Assembly (NCBI GenBank): GCA_022495005.1
Contig: JAGYXB010002034.1
Span: 62,001 to 126,000 of the forward strand
Length of the DNA stretch: 64,000 nt
Origin: Rhyacophila brunnea
Lineage: Eukaryota > Arthropoda > Insecta > Trichoptera > Rhyacophilidae
Direction: 5' to 3'
Shown in pieces: positions 22,113 to 31,494 of this stretch (position 1 is its first letter; each line of letters starts with the position of its first letter). A program made the translations under genes and the position numbers. The notes under the pieces were generated by a model. It saw only the letters and a program-made list of their open reading frames with translations. It was not told where the DNA came from and did not search any database.

Positions 22113-22845
22113 CCAAAAAAGCGCTCGGTGCGCTCACTACTGAATAGGCCCCCTCCCATCCGCGAATTACCCTTCACCTATGTAATAAGGGGCCCAAGAA
22201 GCACAAAATAATTATTATTATCAGCGTCTCTCATAACAAAGCAATAAAATATTATATTATTTCTCAGGGCTTGTAATTAATATTCACGATGACATCATTC
22301 TACCAGCGAAATATTGGACACGCAGCAAACTAAACAATGGGTTCACTGTTATTAAATAATGCCTTCTCGCCCGTCTATCGACGACGCTTCTACAAGCGTG
22401 ACTTTGCTTGCCGTGTTCAATGAATGGACTACGTTGTATTTTCGTTAATTCGTATCGCTGAGAAGCCAAAAAACGATTAATCATGGAGCAGGCGGGCACA
22501 ATGCGTCGTCAAATCCAGTGTGCTCTGGCGTATTTGATTACGTTGTATTTTCGAAGATTTACGTGCCACTTGTGAAATTTTGCGCGAGCGCCCCACTCGC
22601 TGCGTTAAGTGAGTTTTACGCCTGTGGAGGACCATTTTATGATTTTCGTAGGATCAAACATGTTTAAAAAAAAATGTTTACCCCAAATGCTATTAATAAA
22701 GAAAAGTTAGTAGTCAATGACAATGTTACCCGAAATTTTAATAGATACAATATTAGTTAACAACAGTTAACTATATCCATGGTTGTTTTTCCGTATTATT
22801 GTGAATGTATTTCTAATGTTTATTTGTATTTTTGTTTATCTTTAG
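22113..22845. other. Intronic DNA before the microexon
   Basis: The GC-richer stretch at 22260-22620 has no recognisable repeat. Its words (GACTACGTTGTATTTTCG, GATTACGTTGTATTTTCG) occur twice, about 100 bp apart. It ends with the pyrimidine-rich acceptor before 22846. Confidence 0.45.
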
Positions 22846-22887
22846 ACGGCTGGCGGATCATACAACCAGCACTATCCTCCTTTTCTG
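22846..22887 (+). CDS. Dll: Distal-less 42-nt microexon
   Basis: Codes for 14 residues, TAGGSYNQHYPPFL. The acceptor is TTTGTTTATCTTTAG and the donor is CTG|GTTAGT. Both flanking introns are phase 0, so inclusion or skipping keeps the frame between PWDVK and GGAAGAWDMK. It is supported by canonical splice sites on both sides, frame agreement with both neighbours and a composition (Gly, Tyr, Pro, Gln) like the rest of the C-terminal region. The donor is weaker than the others. It could be alternatively spliced. I know of no published role for this exon. Confidence 0.8.
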
Positions 22888-24310
22888 GTTAGTTATATTT
22901 TTATTATTAAACATTTATTAAAAACTGGTTAAAAATATAAATGAGGAAAGCGGAATCAAAGACAACAAATAATCTATTTATATGTTTCACGATATTATTT
23001 TGTATGGAACAATGAAACTCAACACATTTGGTTCTACCTGTCTCAGTTTATATTACTAAATGAATATAACTGTTATAACTAACTTATAAAAAGTTAATGA
23101 TGCTCCGTGAAAAGGAGGATATGGGTTCGAATCCCAATATAACATGTATAACTGACTATTTTTTAAGTCATACTAATTGAAGAAAAAAATATTTACATAA
23201 TTTTGCAAGGCCCAAAAACTCTTGGATTAAAATGGTTATGTGTTTAAGCTGTTTCAATCGGTACAAATACTTTTTCTAAAAAAGAATAAGTAGGTACATA
23301 TCTAATAGATATTTTTCTGAAGTGTTTCTTATTATATTGTAGGAATATTCAATAAATAATGATTTTATTGTATGTACGACTGATTTTTACAATGACTTCA
23401 ATTAATTTGTATAGGTACCTACTTGATCCTTCACTTAGTAGATAATCAGTTGTTTACCTTCTTTTATTCTATTAATGTATTACTTATATAAGCAAGAAAT
23501 AATTGTATGCCTTCTCAGTGTGCATTTACCATTGGTGAGTGCGCATAGTGCCTAAAGGCCAAAAGGCGAAACCCGGGTCGCAAAAAATGACTAATATCTA
23601 GTAAAAAAACTTAAATCAATTAGAATTTAAATTCAAATTCCATCAAATACCCTCGGTCGATAGTATTATTTTTTTTTAAAAGTGCTATGATATATCGTCT
23701 CTTTTCTGGCAGAACACACTAACTGGAGAATAGTAGTTTTGAGTAATTTGACTTTGAAGTTGTTAAAATGTTTGAAATAGTCTATCATGTGAGTTTATTA
23801 ATTAATCGTAAAAAGGATGACTTTAAAATAAAGACTGTTTATTTATTAAGAAGGTTTCCAGACGGTAAAGTTTGAAATAAGGAACATTTTGGTATAACTA
23901 ACTCAATATGTAATTTTTTCGAATTAGTGTCTTCTGCCAGAACAGTGAGATATATTATGATAAATGTTTGAGGTAAATATTGTAGATAGGTAGTATCTGG
24001 TTAATGTGAACGATTGATAACTGTGAGACTTAATGAGTTCTTTAGTTTGGTTAAAATATTGAAATGTTGGAAGAATTTGATGATTAGTTTTATAAAATTT
24101 ACCATTGTAATTTATTTTCTTGTTTATATCAAATGGCCAAATTATTTTACTAGTATAAATAAATACATTATAATTTTGAATAAATAGATAAGTATACTTT
24201 TATTATGAAGGATTGAAGATATTATATAATATTAAACTGTGTACCTATTCACAATTTTCTATAACACGAATGTATGATTTTAACGTTATTTTTGTTATTT
24301 TTACCAATAG
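22888..24310 (+). other. Dll: Dll intron, 1423 bp
   Basis: GT-AG intron (GTTAGT to TTTTACCAATAG). It contains MITE P copy 2 and, at about 23095-23150, a short tRNA-like T-arm (GGGTTCGAATCCCA) that is probably a SINE remnant. Confidence 0.8.
23696..23950 (-). mobile_element. MITE P, copy 2 (uninterrupted)
   Basis: Reverse-oriented, 255-bp, uninterrupted copy of the element at 7108-7620. Its ends are CTGGCAGAACACACTAACTG and the inverted CTTCTGCCAGAACAG. It provides the empty-site reference showing that the SINE at 7349 is an insertion. Confidence 0.88.
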
Positions 24311-24462
24311 GGCGGAGCGGCGGGCGCATGGGACATGAAACCCGGCACCGGGGCCCCTCTGGGAGCCCCACTAGGGGGCCCTCAACCTGCTCATCATCCA
24401 GGATACGTCCCCCAGTACTCCTGGTACCAGCCTGCGGATCCGGGGCCCGCTGGTTTACTAAC
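24311..24462 (+). CDS. Dll: Distal-less exon: conserved C-terminal YSWYQ region
   Basis: Codes for GGAAGAWDMKPGTGAP, a Gly/Pro stretch, HHPGYVPQYSWYQ and PADPGPAGLL, with the final Thr codon split over the next intron. The PQYSWYQ block is what I would expect near the C terminus of an insect Dll. The acceptor is TTACCAATAG and the donor is AC|GTGAGT. Its 152 nt begin in phase 0 and end with two extra bases. GC content is far above that of the introns. Confidence 0.95.
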
Positions 24463-25581
24463 GTGAGTCTGGAATCAATTTATTAAAAAAGTAGGTATCT
24501 ACTACCTAAATAAATCCGAATTAAAATTATTTTTTTACCTAACCTTTGGTTCATATTATTATGTGCAGTATGTTCATATAGAATCAGGATCCAGTAATAT
24601 AATAAAAATAAATATGTAAGACTAAACCGGTCTTCTGATGATATAAATTGCAGAAAAATCTATTTAAAAAAAATAACTAACATATTTTATCAAAAATAAA
24701 TAACATTTAAAGCAATTTATAATAAGAAACATTGTGGTGAAAAATACAAAATAAAACCGGTAAAACTTTATGTGATCGTATTCATGACGACTTGGCGCTA
24801 CCGACTGGACACAAGAACAACTGGACGAAGGACATTTGGGCGTCATATAAAATACACGTGTAATAAAACGAGGTATATGGTTGCAGTAAAACTCTGGCTC
24901 GAAACTGCAATAATATTGCCATATTTATTTAATTATGCGGTGCCTACATGTCTTGTCGTCCAAATGTCCTGATATCCAGTCGGCGTCGTCTAGTCCTAGT
25001 CGACGGCGCCGAATTATATCGTTCTCCACCTGTGTAACCATGTATTAGGGACATACATTATATTATTTACATAGTATCTACCTAGTTGAGAAATATTTGG
25101 TTCCACTATTAGCTGCTTTTATAATGTGCTAACGCTATCAAATCCAAAAAATATGCTACCACTTTAGCGACAATATTTTCATGCTGTATGTACTTATAGA
25201 TACCTATTGCATAGCCGCATTCATGTATAAAATAGTTTTAGATTTTTATATAAGTATCCTAAGAGCATACCTAATATTTTTCCATATTCATACAAAACCT
25301 ACTACTAGTCAAGCTTAGCTGGAATGATAGGAAAGTATGAAATAATTAAGTAATTATCATCATTTGTATTTTAAATTATTTTATGGTATGTAAACTCAAT
25401 GTCTAGACATTAATAATCTTGAATCTTATATTTTTTTAAATGTTGGTTACGTGGAATTTAAGAATTAATCTATGAATTCAATGATTATTGATTATTTAGA
25501 TGTAAACATTTTCTTCCTGTGTTAATGATAATACCAAATTAATAATATTGTTTACTAATTAATTGTTTTCTTTTATTCCAG
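24463..25581 (+). other. Dll: Dll intron, 1119 bp
   Basis: GT-AG intron (GTGAGT to TTTTATTCCAG). It contains the MITE-like element at 24775-25015 and is otherwise AT-rich with no visible gene. Confidence 0.8.
24775..25015. mobile_element. MITE-like element with GGACATTTGG inverted ends
   Basis: Words at the left (CCGACTGGACA, GGACATTTGGGCGTC) recur inverted at the right (GTCCAAATGTCCTG, TCCAGTCGGCGTCG). About 170 bp lies between the inner words. The wording resembles the ends of element G (CTGGACGCC, ATTGGACG), so the two may be distantly related. Confidence 0.65.
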
Positions 25582-25600
25582 GGTATGGCCTGCCGTTTAA
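25582..25600 (+). CDS. Dll: Distal-less last exon: VWPAV and stop
   Basis: G completes the Thr codon, then GTA TGG CCT GCC GTT TAA gives VWPAV and stop. Together with the preceding exon the protein ends AGLLTVWPAV, which fits a Dll C terminus. The acceptor TTTATTCCAG ends at 25581. This is an 18-nt coding piece plus a split base that automated gene finders often miss. Confidence 0.93.
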
Positions 25601-25738
25601 CACCCACAATGAAGTGTGTTTAGTTTAGTTAATAGGACACTTAGCTATCTTTATTGTAAATTTTATATAAAAATACGTATAAAAATTATTTCATAATATA
25701 TATAGTTATAAAAGTGTTTTTATAAGACCGGTATAAAA

Positions 25739-25984
25739 AATAAATTGAGACATTATGATTAAATTTTATATATATTAGGTATATATATATGAAAAGAATA
25801 TAAATATATATATTATAAAATTTGTAATAATATTAAAACGTAATAGTAATTATTCTAATAATAAATATTTTCAAGATAGTTAAACTCTACCTTAATGAAA
25901 AAGTGCAAATTTAACTAAGTTTTAAATAAGCTTAGAAAATGACTAATATAGTGAATTTAATTATTTTCTATTTGTAAAAATAAA
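25739..25984 (+). terminator. Cluster of candidate poly(A) signals
   Basis: Canonical AATAAA hexamers at 25739-25744, 25860-25865 and 25979-25984, which are 140-380 bases after the Dll stop. Which one is used cannot be decided from sequence. Confidence 0.45.
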
Positions 25985-26609
25985 ATACTATGTGAAATCT
26001 TCGCAGGTCGATTTTTGTGCTATTTTTTTTTAGTTTATTTAAACAATAATGTCCAGTGTAGAAAATCGAAAATATTCTCAAGCAAATTATTTTTTTAAGA
26101 AAATGTAATTTACTACGTTTTTATTTTGCAATGAGTTAAATTAATTACAGCGTATATTATCCTATTTATATTTTTTATTGAAAAAAATACTAGAAACATA
26201 TTTTTGCAATTTATAATTAGAAATCATTTTATGATTTTTGTTATGCGTGCATAACAATTTTATTTTTACAGCAAAAGGGTTTTCTAGTTGAGAATATTTT
26301 CTACCTTTTCTACATTTTTTAGAACTCATTTAAGAAAACCGTGTAAAAACCTCTTATGTGTAAAAATATGATGAGTTCTAAAACGATTCTAAAAAATCTG
26401 TAAATATATTTCTTAATTTGTTTTTCTTCCAAAACTCAATTCATTGGGCATTTACAAAAACAAGATTAATCAATACAAAATTTTATTATATTAAAATTAT
26501 ATAGATTAATCTTTTTACAACCAGGATGTTTTAAGCCATATAACCAAATGTCAGGATAACATTTTTTACTTCTGTACATACATGGTACCTAATATTATTT
26601 TACTTTAAC

Positions 26610-26620
26610 AATAAAATAAA
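26610..26620 (+). terminator. Distal candidate poly(A) signal
   Basis: Overlapping AATAAAATAAA about 1 kb after the stop codon. A longer 3' UTR isoform could end just after it. Confidence 0.35.
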
Positions 26621-27197
26621 TGTCAACTTTTATTAGGTACTACATCAACATAATATTTTTTACATCAGCTACATACCTACTGTTTATGTTGTTGATTTAT
26701 CCACATGGTTTTTAACTAAAAACAATTGGCAGAATACAATAAAATTAATTTACTTTTTGAATAAATATAAAAAAAATAAAGAGGAAAGAGAGGGAAATCT
26801 GACACTACTATATTTTTAAAACAATGTATCAACCAATTTGTGATTTTTAATATTTTTTTTTCAATGTGTTTAAAGTATTTTTTGTTTGATGTTTTATAAT
26901 GACTAAAACGTGCGAGGTCAGAGTTGTGATTTTTATTAAACGTAAATTCCTGAAATTTATTTATGTTTTCCAGTATTTTGTTTAGTTTAATCTTGCAAAT
27001 GTGTAAATTTATTGTATAGTAAAATGTATTATAGGTATATTAATTGTATGGATAAAATGATTTTAGAAAATGGGTATAAAATACATGAACATTTCATAAA
27101 TCTGATTGTTTCATTTACCACCTTATTTAAGTCTTAAGAATATACATGAGTATAAGAATATTATCCCAAAAAATAATAACATACTATATAAGCACAA

Positions 27198-27310
27198 TGG
27201 ACCTAATACTTATGAGCAAATGACTAACATACATTTCTCGTAAAACAAAAATTTGTAAAGAAACCTCTCCGGAGACGACCCAGACCCACATAGGATTGTA
27301 GAGTCAATTA
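27198..27310 (+). mobile_element. SINE family B, 3' fragment
   Basis: Contains the family block GGACCTAATACTTATGAGCA, then TACATTTCTCGTAAAACAAA and ACATAGGATTGTAGAG. The tRNA-like head is missing. Confidence 0.65.
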
Positions 27311-28204
27311 AATGAAATATTGTAGAGATTAGAATATGGACCTACTGACTATTTCAGTGATTAAGGATTTCTTAAGAATATAATCGAAAAAGGTAATATT
27401 ATACCAATAAGTAAAATCCCCTACAATCTGCATATGTGAAGGGAAATGTCTGCATAATATTATGACAAGGGAAGTTTTAAACGATTTACTTAATAATTTA
27501 GTATACTTATCTACCTAGATGCCGCACGAGCATATCAGAGTTATCTTGAAAACATTTATTATTGCCTTGCTGTAATCCATCCAGAATTTAATGAGAGCTT
27601 TTTAGCTTTCCTTAAAAATATCCATCGAACATCAAAGAAGAGACCCTTTTGTGAAGCTTTTCCAAAGGCAGCATTGACAAACTGACAGAATCCAGGGTCG
27701 CAGATTGAATATATTTCTGGTAAAATTCTTGATTTCTGAAAAAACCGAGAATCAAGTTTTATCATTATTTCTCTCTTTACTATAAATATACCAAATCTGC
27801 ATGAGGTACGATGATTTTGACAGAAAAGAAGACGTAGTCGGAGCGGTTCCGGTAAGGGTAATGTAAGTGCAGTACAAAATAGCAACCGTAACTATAATCA
27901 CATTAACATCACATAGCATTATTATTTGTGCATGTTCAATTTTAAATTGTTCCACTAGGTATAACAACCATAATACTTATAATTAAGGTTATCAGATCAA
28001 GTGACATGAGTTAACTACACGAGTTGTGAAAGCTATCTATTAAAAAATACACATCATAAATAATAAAAAAAATATATAACAAAAAATACAATGATCAATA
28101 AATTATATATTGGAGCTTTTAATGAAACATAGATTTTTTTAAAAATCAACATTAAATTTACGATGAATTTATATATGTCGTATTGTGCAGAATAAATTTG
28201 ATGC
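27311..28204. other. Downstream flank, with repeat S copy 1 at 27811-27960
   Basis: Antisense frames at 27559-27967 have no recognisable domain. Positions 27811-27960 align in the same orientation with 31630-31812. Shared words are ACAGAAAAGAAGACGTAG, AATCACATT and TTAAATTGTTCCACT. This is an interspersed repeat of unknown type. Confidence 0.5.
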
Positions 28205-28410
28205 CCACGCTGGCCGACCGGCTTACGCGTCGGCTTATAATGTCGTGAGTCCCAGGTTCGTCATATTTTTTCTCAATTTGTGTCAGACTATGGACCTAAT
28301 ACGTTGAACAAGTGGGGATACATTTCTCGTAAAAACATAAATCTGATAATACAAACCTTCACTATGTGGAGGCCCATACGATTTTCATAGGAACGGACAT
28401 TGTAAAAAAA
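28205..28410 (+). mobile_element. SINE family B, diverged copy
   Basis: Head TGGCCGACCGGCTTACGCG, truncated box B, body GACCTAATACGTTGAACAAG and end ATAGGAACGGACATTG with a short A tail. Confidence 0.8.
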
Positions 28411-28499
28411 TACACACATATACGGAACTGAATGTGATGAATGCGTCATATGTGACTGACTTTCCCCTTTTTTACGTTAATAAAATATTTAAAAAAAAT

Positions 28500-28745
28500 C
28501 TATAGTTCGCTTTAAGCACCGCTTTACAAGCGGTGATTTATTCCGCGTAACAGCGCAGCGGAGTATTTAAATATCGCGAATGCCATAGCGCGACATTTTA
28601 CGCGGTGCCCAACATTTTTTTAGTGGGGCTCCGAGAGATGAAAGGCGCCGCCGCCTGTAACCGGTCCCGCAATAATAATTGGCGGGCTAAGTACCGGACT
28701 GTAGTGCCCGCAAATACCCGCGTACATTCTTATTTATACTTGGCG
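28500..28745. other. GC-rich unique island 2.9 kb after the Dll stop
   Basis: A markedly GC-richer block (for example CCGCGTAACAGCGCAGCGG, AAAGGCGCCGCCGCCTG) with a short hairpin at 28515-28536 (CACCGCTTTACAAGCGGTG). It has no coding frame of note and no second copy in the window. It is a candidate conserved regulatory element or an old single-copy repeat. Confidence 0.3.
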
Positions 28746-28946
28746 TTTTTACTCTTGCGAGATATATTTTTTTTTATTAACGTGAGATAGTATTTTTATT
28801 TCATTTACTTAGTTACTATTAGTCGTCGATAACGACAAAGATAAGTATTGCCCATTAGGTTCTTGTGCATTGGGTAAATACAGGCGCGAAACTCCTTATT
28901 ACGCCATTGTTTATTATCACTTAGGTACCTATTTTAATAAATCTTT

Positions 28947-29196
28947 GCTATAGGATTGGTTTGTCGAATATCCGTTTTTGTCGAAATCGACCTTTTAATG
29001 CAGAATGTTTTTTTGTATCTAAATGGACTAGAACCATCTTTTTCTTTAAATTACTTTTTAATGGTAATGAATACATCATTCATATGCTGTAAAAATAACA
29101 ATTTAAATATCTCTATATTGTATTTAAATATAGGATTATGAAATTTGTTTTTCGCCTCCTGAACATTTAGTCTATTCGACAAACCAATCCTACAGC
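28947..29196. mobile_element. MITE with 24-bp inverted ends
   Basis: GCTATAGGATTGGTTTGTCG at 28947 is matched inverted at 29173-29196, with 23 of 24 positions pairing. The 250-bp element is AT-rich. A 61-residue frame inside it is low complexity and not a gene. Confidence 0.88.
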
Positions 29197-29209
29197 GACG
29201 AAATGGTAA

Positions 29210-29490
29210 ATACTCACAGAACAGATTAATAAGTATGATTCAGATAGACTACGTGAGTGTCACACACACATTATAGACGTGCAATAGTATGTTGGAACCT
29301 TAAAATACACCAATATTGAATGAGTGTCAGTGCATTAACCGAGGGCAGTTGTCAGAACGAAGGATAAGATTAGAATGACGTATTCTTGACACGTGTTTAA
29401 GTTTATACCATATTCTTCCACACTCAAGATCGGTTGCCTGTTATTTTACACCCGTTAGGTATTTCAGTTCACATTAATTCTGTGTTCCTT
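29210..29490 (+). repeat. Interspersed repeat F, copy 1
   Basis: Aligns in the same orientation with 52262-52552. Shared words are GTATTCTTGACACGTGTTTA, GATCGGTTGCCTG and CCCGTTAGGTATTTCAGTT. No frame or terminal structure was recognised. Confidence 0.8.
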
Positions 29491-29579
29491 GTAAACACCA
29501 GTAGCAAAGACTAAATAGTACACAATTAAATACAATTATACATTGTAGGTATACATTGGTGTTACTTTATCTGTATGTA

Positions 29580-29725
29580 ACGCAGCGCAACACAACACAC
29601 TCACACAGAAACACACACTCATTCTCTCTCTCTCACACACACAATATACAATTTTCTACATTATAAATTTAAGACGTCCACACCATGACATGAAAAAAGT
29701 CTATAAAAACAAAGAAAGGTGTAGA
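29580..29725 (-). repeat. CA/CT-rich patch and LINE 3' UTR remnant
   Basis: Positions 29590-29643 are rich in CACA and CTCT repeats. Positions 29650-29700 (AAATTTAAGACGTCCACACC, ATGACATGAAA) match the 3' UTR of the LINE at 40486-40955 in the same minus-strand sense. Confidence 0.6.
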
Positions 29726-30693
29726 TACATATGTAACGGGATTAATTAACAGTGGTTATATTATTTAAAAAATAGCGTAATCAGAAAAATAGGTATATAG
29801 GTAGGTAGGTACCTACTTATAAAAATCATAAAGGTTTTGAAATAAAATTATTTTTTTAATTCTTGTTTAATTGAGTAATAATACGTTGACAGCTGTTTCG
29901 GACTATAGTAAAGGACTCAAATAAAGTGGTATTAATAAAAATGACTTTGTTTTAAAACCATTATAATGGAGTTCGACCAAGTAAACGCCAGTTTAATTAA
30001 TAAAATCATAAAATACATAACACTCTCTCATCTACCTCATCAGATTATGTGAAATTGGTAAATAGAAAAATATACTACCTCATGCTTTCAATGTAGCCTA
30101 CCTACAATTCTGAATTGCACGCCACTGACATTTGTAACCCTTAATTTTTGCATGCAAGTACCTTTTGAAGAGCTTTGTGTTCGTCAAAATTTGACAGTAA
30201 GTTTACAGTCATTTAGAGGTTTAATTACAGTTATTTAAGATTTCCGTTCACTTCCGACACACTCCGGGCACGATCCTGCAAAACCGACATATTGAATTAC
30301 ACTTTGGCCAACTTGACAATGGATAAATAAAAAATATGCCAACAATGATACCAACTGCAGGGGAAATGTGTTTTTACCGTTATAACACGGAGTCGCCAAC
30401 ATTCGGATGACGAGCCTATTTTGGTCAATTTTAAATGTGTGACTTTACCAGCCTTGCAGATATTTTCTAGGTAATAACTACGCATTTTAGATGTTTTCAA
30501 TTTCTGTCAATAAATAGATCCGCTATTTTTTTTTAATTTACGCCAAGTTAATTAATCATTAATGATGATTCATTGATCGCGTTAGGTTATACATATCCAA
30601 ATATGCTAGAGCACAAGGACAGTGCTGCCCTTAGGCAGACTTAGGATAACATCTCCTTTTAGTTTTAATTTCAAATTGTAAAATTATATGCAA
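29726..30693. other. Non-coding downstream DNA
   Basis: No gene is recognised. A short antisense frame at 30297-30500 has no domain. Confidence 0.5.
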
Positions 30694-31224
30694 AATTGAG
30701 GCGTCTAATTCCAAAAAGTCCACATTTAGTCAAAATCGAGAAAAAAATACGCACGTATTCTTTGTATATTTTTACACAATATGTATTGATCTATAAATTC
30801 AAAAACGCGACATAACCCTACGAAAAAAAAAATTAAGTCTCGATTTATTACAATAAGCGCTAAGTCCATGTTTCATATTATTTAAAGCTTGGTTGATTTC
30901 GCGCGTGTTTATATCAACCAATAAGGGAACGTTCAATATTGAAAATGGCGTATCCCATGCTGTAGCATTTGGTAAACTCATGACAGTGCCATGGAAATAT
31001 GTGCCTTATGCGGCATAAATTAAAAAGTGAGGTACAAGTAGCGCTATGTCCAATTTTATTTTGGCTATATTTATTACATTTAAGAGTTTATCGGCTAAAA
31101 CAAATTGACATTTGGTTCAAATTTTGACATAGAACAAATAATTGAAGCTTGAAACATAAAAACGTTGTTTCCCGAAAATATTGAACTGTGGACTTGTCGC
31201 TTTTTATAATTAGACGTCTCAATT
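30694..31224. mobile_element. TIR element of 531 bp (GACGTCTAATT ends)
   Basis: AATTGAGGCGTCTAATT at 30694-30710 and AATTAGACGTCTCAATT at 31208-31224 are inverted, with 16 of 17 positions matching. Further inverted words follow inside (GTCCACATTTAG, CTGTGGAC). There is no long frame, so the element is non-autonomous. Confidence 0.75.
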
Positions 31225-31434
31225 ACTATTTTATTCATTTATTATCTTAAACTCTTAAATAGACAACGAATGCTAACCTACTCTAAAATAGCAGCAGTAC
31301 GTGTAAGTTTAAGGCGCTGACAAGTATGGAGGCACCCTTATAATTTTTTAAACAAGTAATAATCGGTATTTTATTATGAAGTGACATTACATCGTTAGCT
31401 TCATGGAAAACCGCCACAGCTTTCTCTTATTCGT

Positions 31435-31494
31435 TCCTTCGATTGCCGCCCCTAAGCAATGCACGCCCTGCTTACCCCCACGAGACGTCACTAA
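31435..31494 (-). mobile_element. hAT-like end fragment
   Basis: TGCCGCCCCTAAGCAATGCA and CTTACCCCCACGAGACGTCA match the right end of the complete element at 44956-45303. A possible left end (CAGTGCTGCCCTTAGG at 30620) is too diverged to pair confidently. Confidence 0.55.

Larger units (their letters stand above)
19389..22845 (+). other. Dll: Dll intron, 3457 bp, with a giant palindrome
   Basis: GT-AG intron (GTAAAT to TTTATCTTTAG). From left to right it holds element C copy 2, a GC-rich patch at about 20040-20330, SINE B interrupted by a 1.35-kb foldback element, and an unassigned GC-rich patch at 22260-22620. Short antisense frames in it have no support as genes. Confidence 0.8.
16486..25600 (+). 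other. Dll: Distal-less, 3' part of the gene (five coding exons)
   Basis: This is the gene span within the window. Joining the five exons gives 567 nt, in frame throughout, coding for 188 residues and TAA. All introns are GT-AG: 16634-19182, 19389-22845, 22888-24310 and 24463-25581. Dll is the single insect DLX-family homeodomain activator. It acts in the nucleus and is needed for distal limb and antenna identity, and in butterflies it marks wing eyespot and margin development. The missing part (N terminus and homeodomain residues 1-44) lies upstream of the window. Confidence 0.95.
25601..27100 (+). other. Dll: Dll 3' untranslated region and 3' flank
   Basis: About 1.5 kb of very AT-rich sequence without recognisable mobile elements, unlike all neighbouring DNA. 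The true mRNA end is unknown. Several AATAAA signals are spread through it. The repeat-free character up to a SINE fragment at 27198 fits a transcribed and constrained 3' UTR. ATTTA-type words, associated with unstable mRNAs, are frequent, but this is weak evidence in such AT-rich DNA. Confidence 0.6.

Noticed and set aside
27559..27967. Antisense frames of 108 and 71 residues after the Dll 3' UTR
   Set aside because: No recognised domain, frames overlap each other, and part of the region is an interspersed repeat also seen at 31630-31812.
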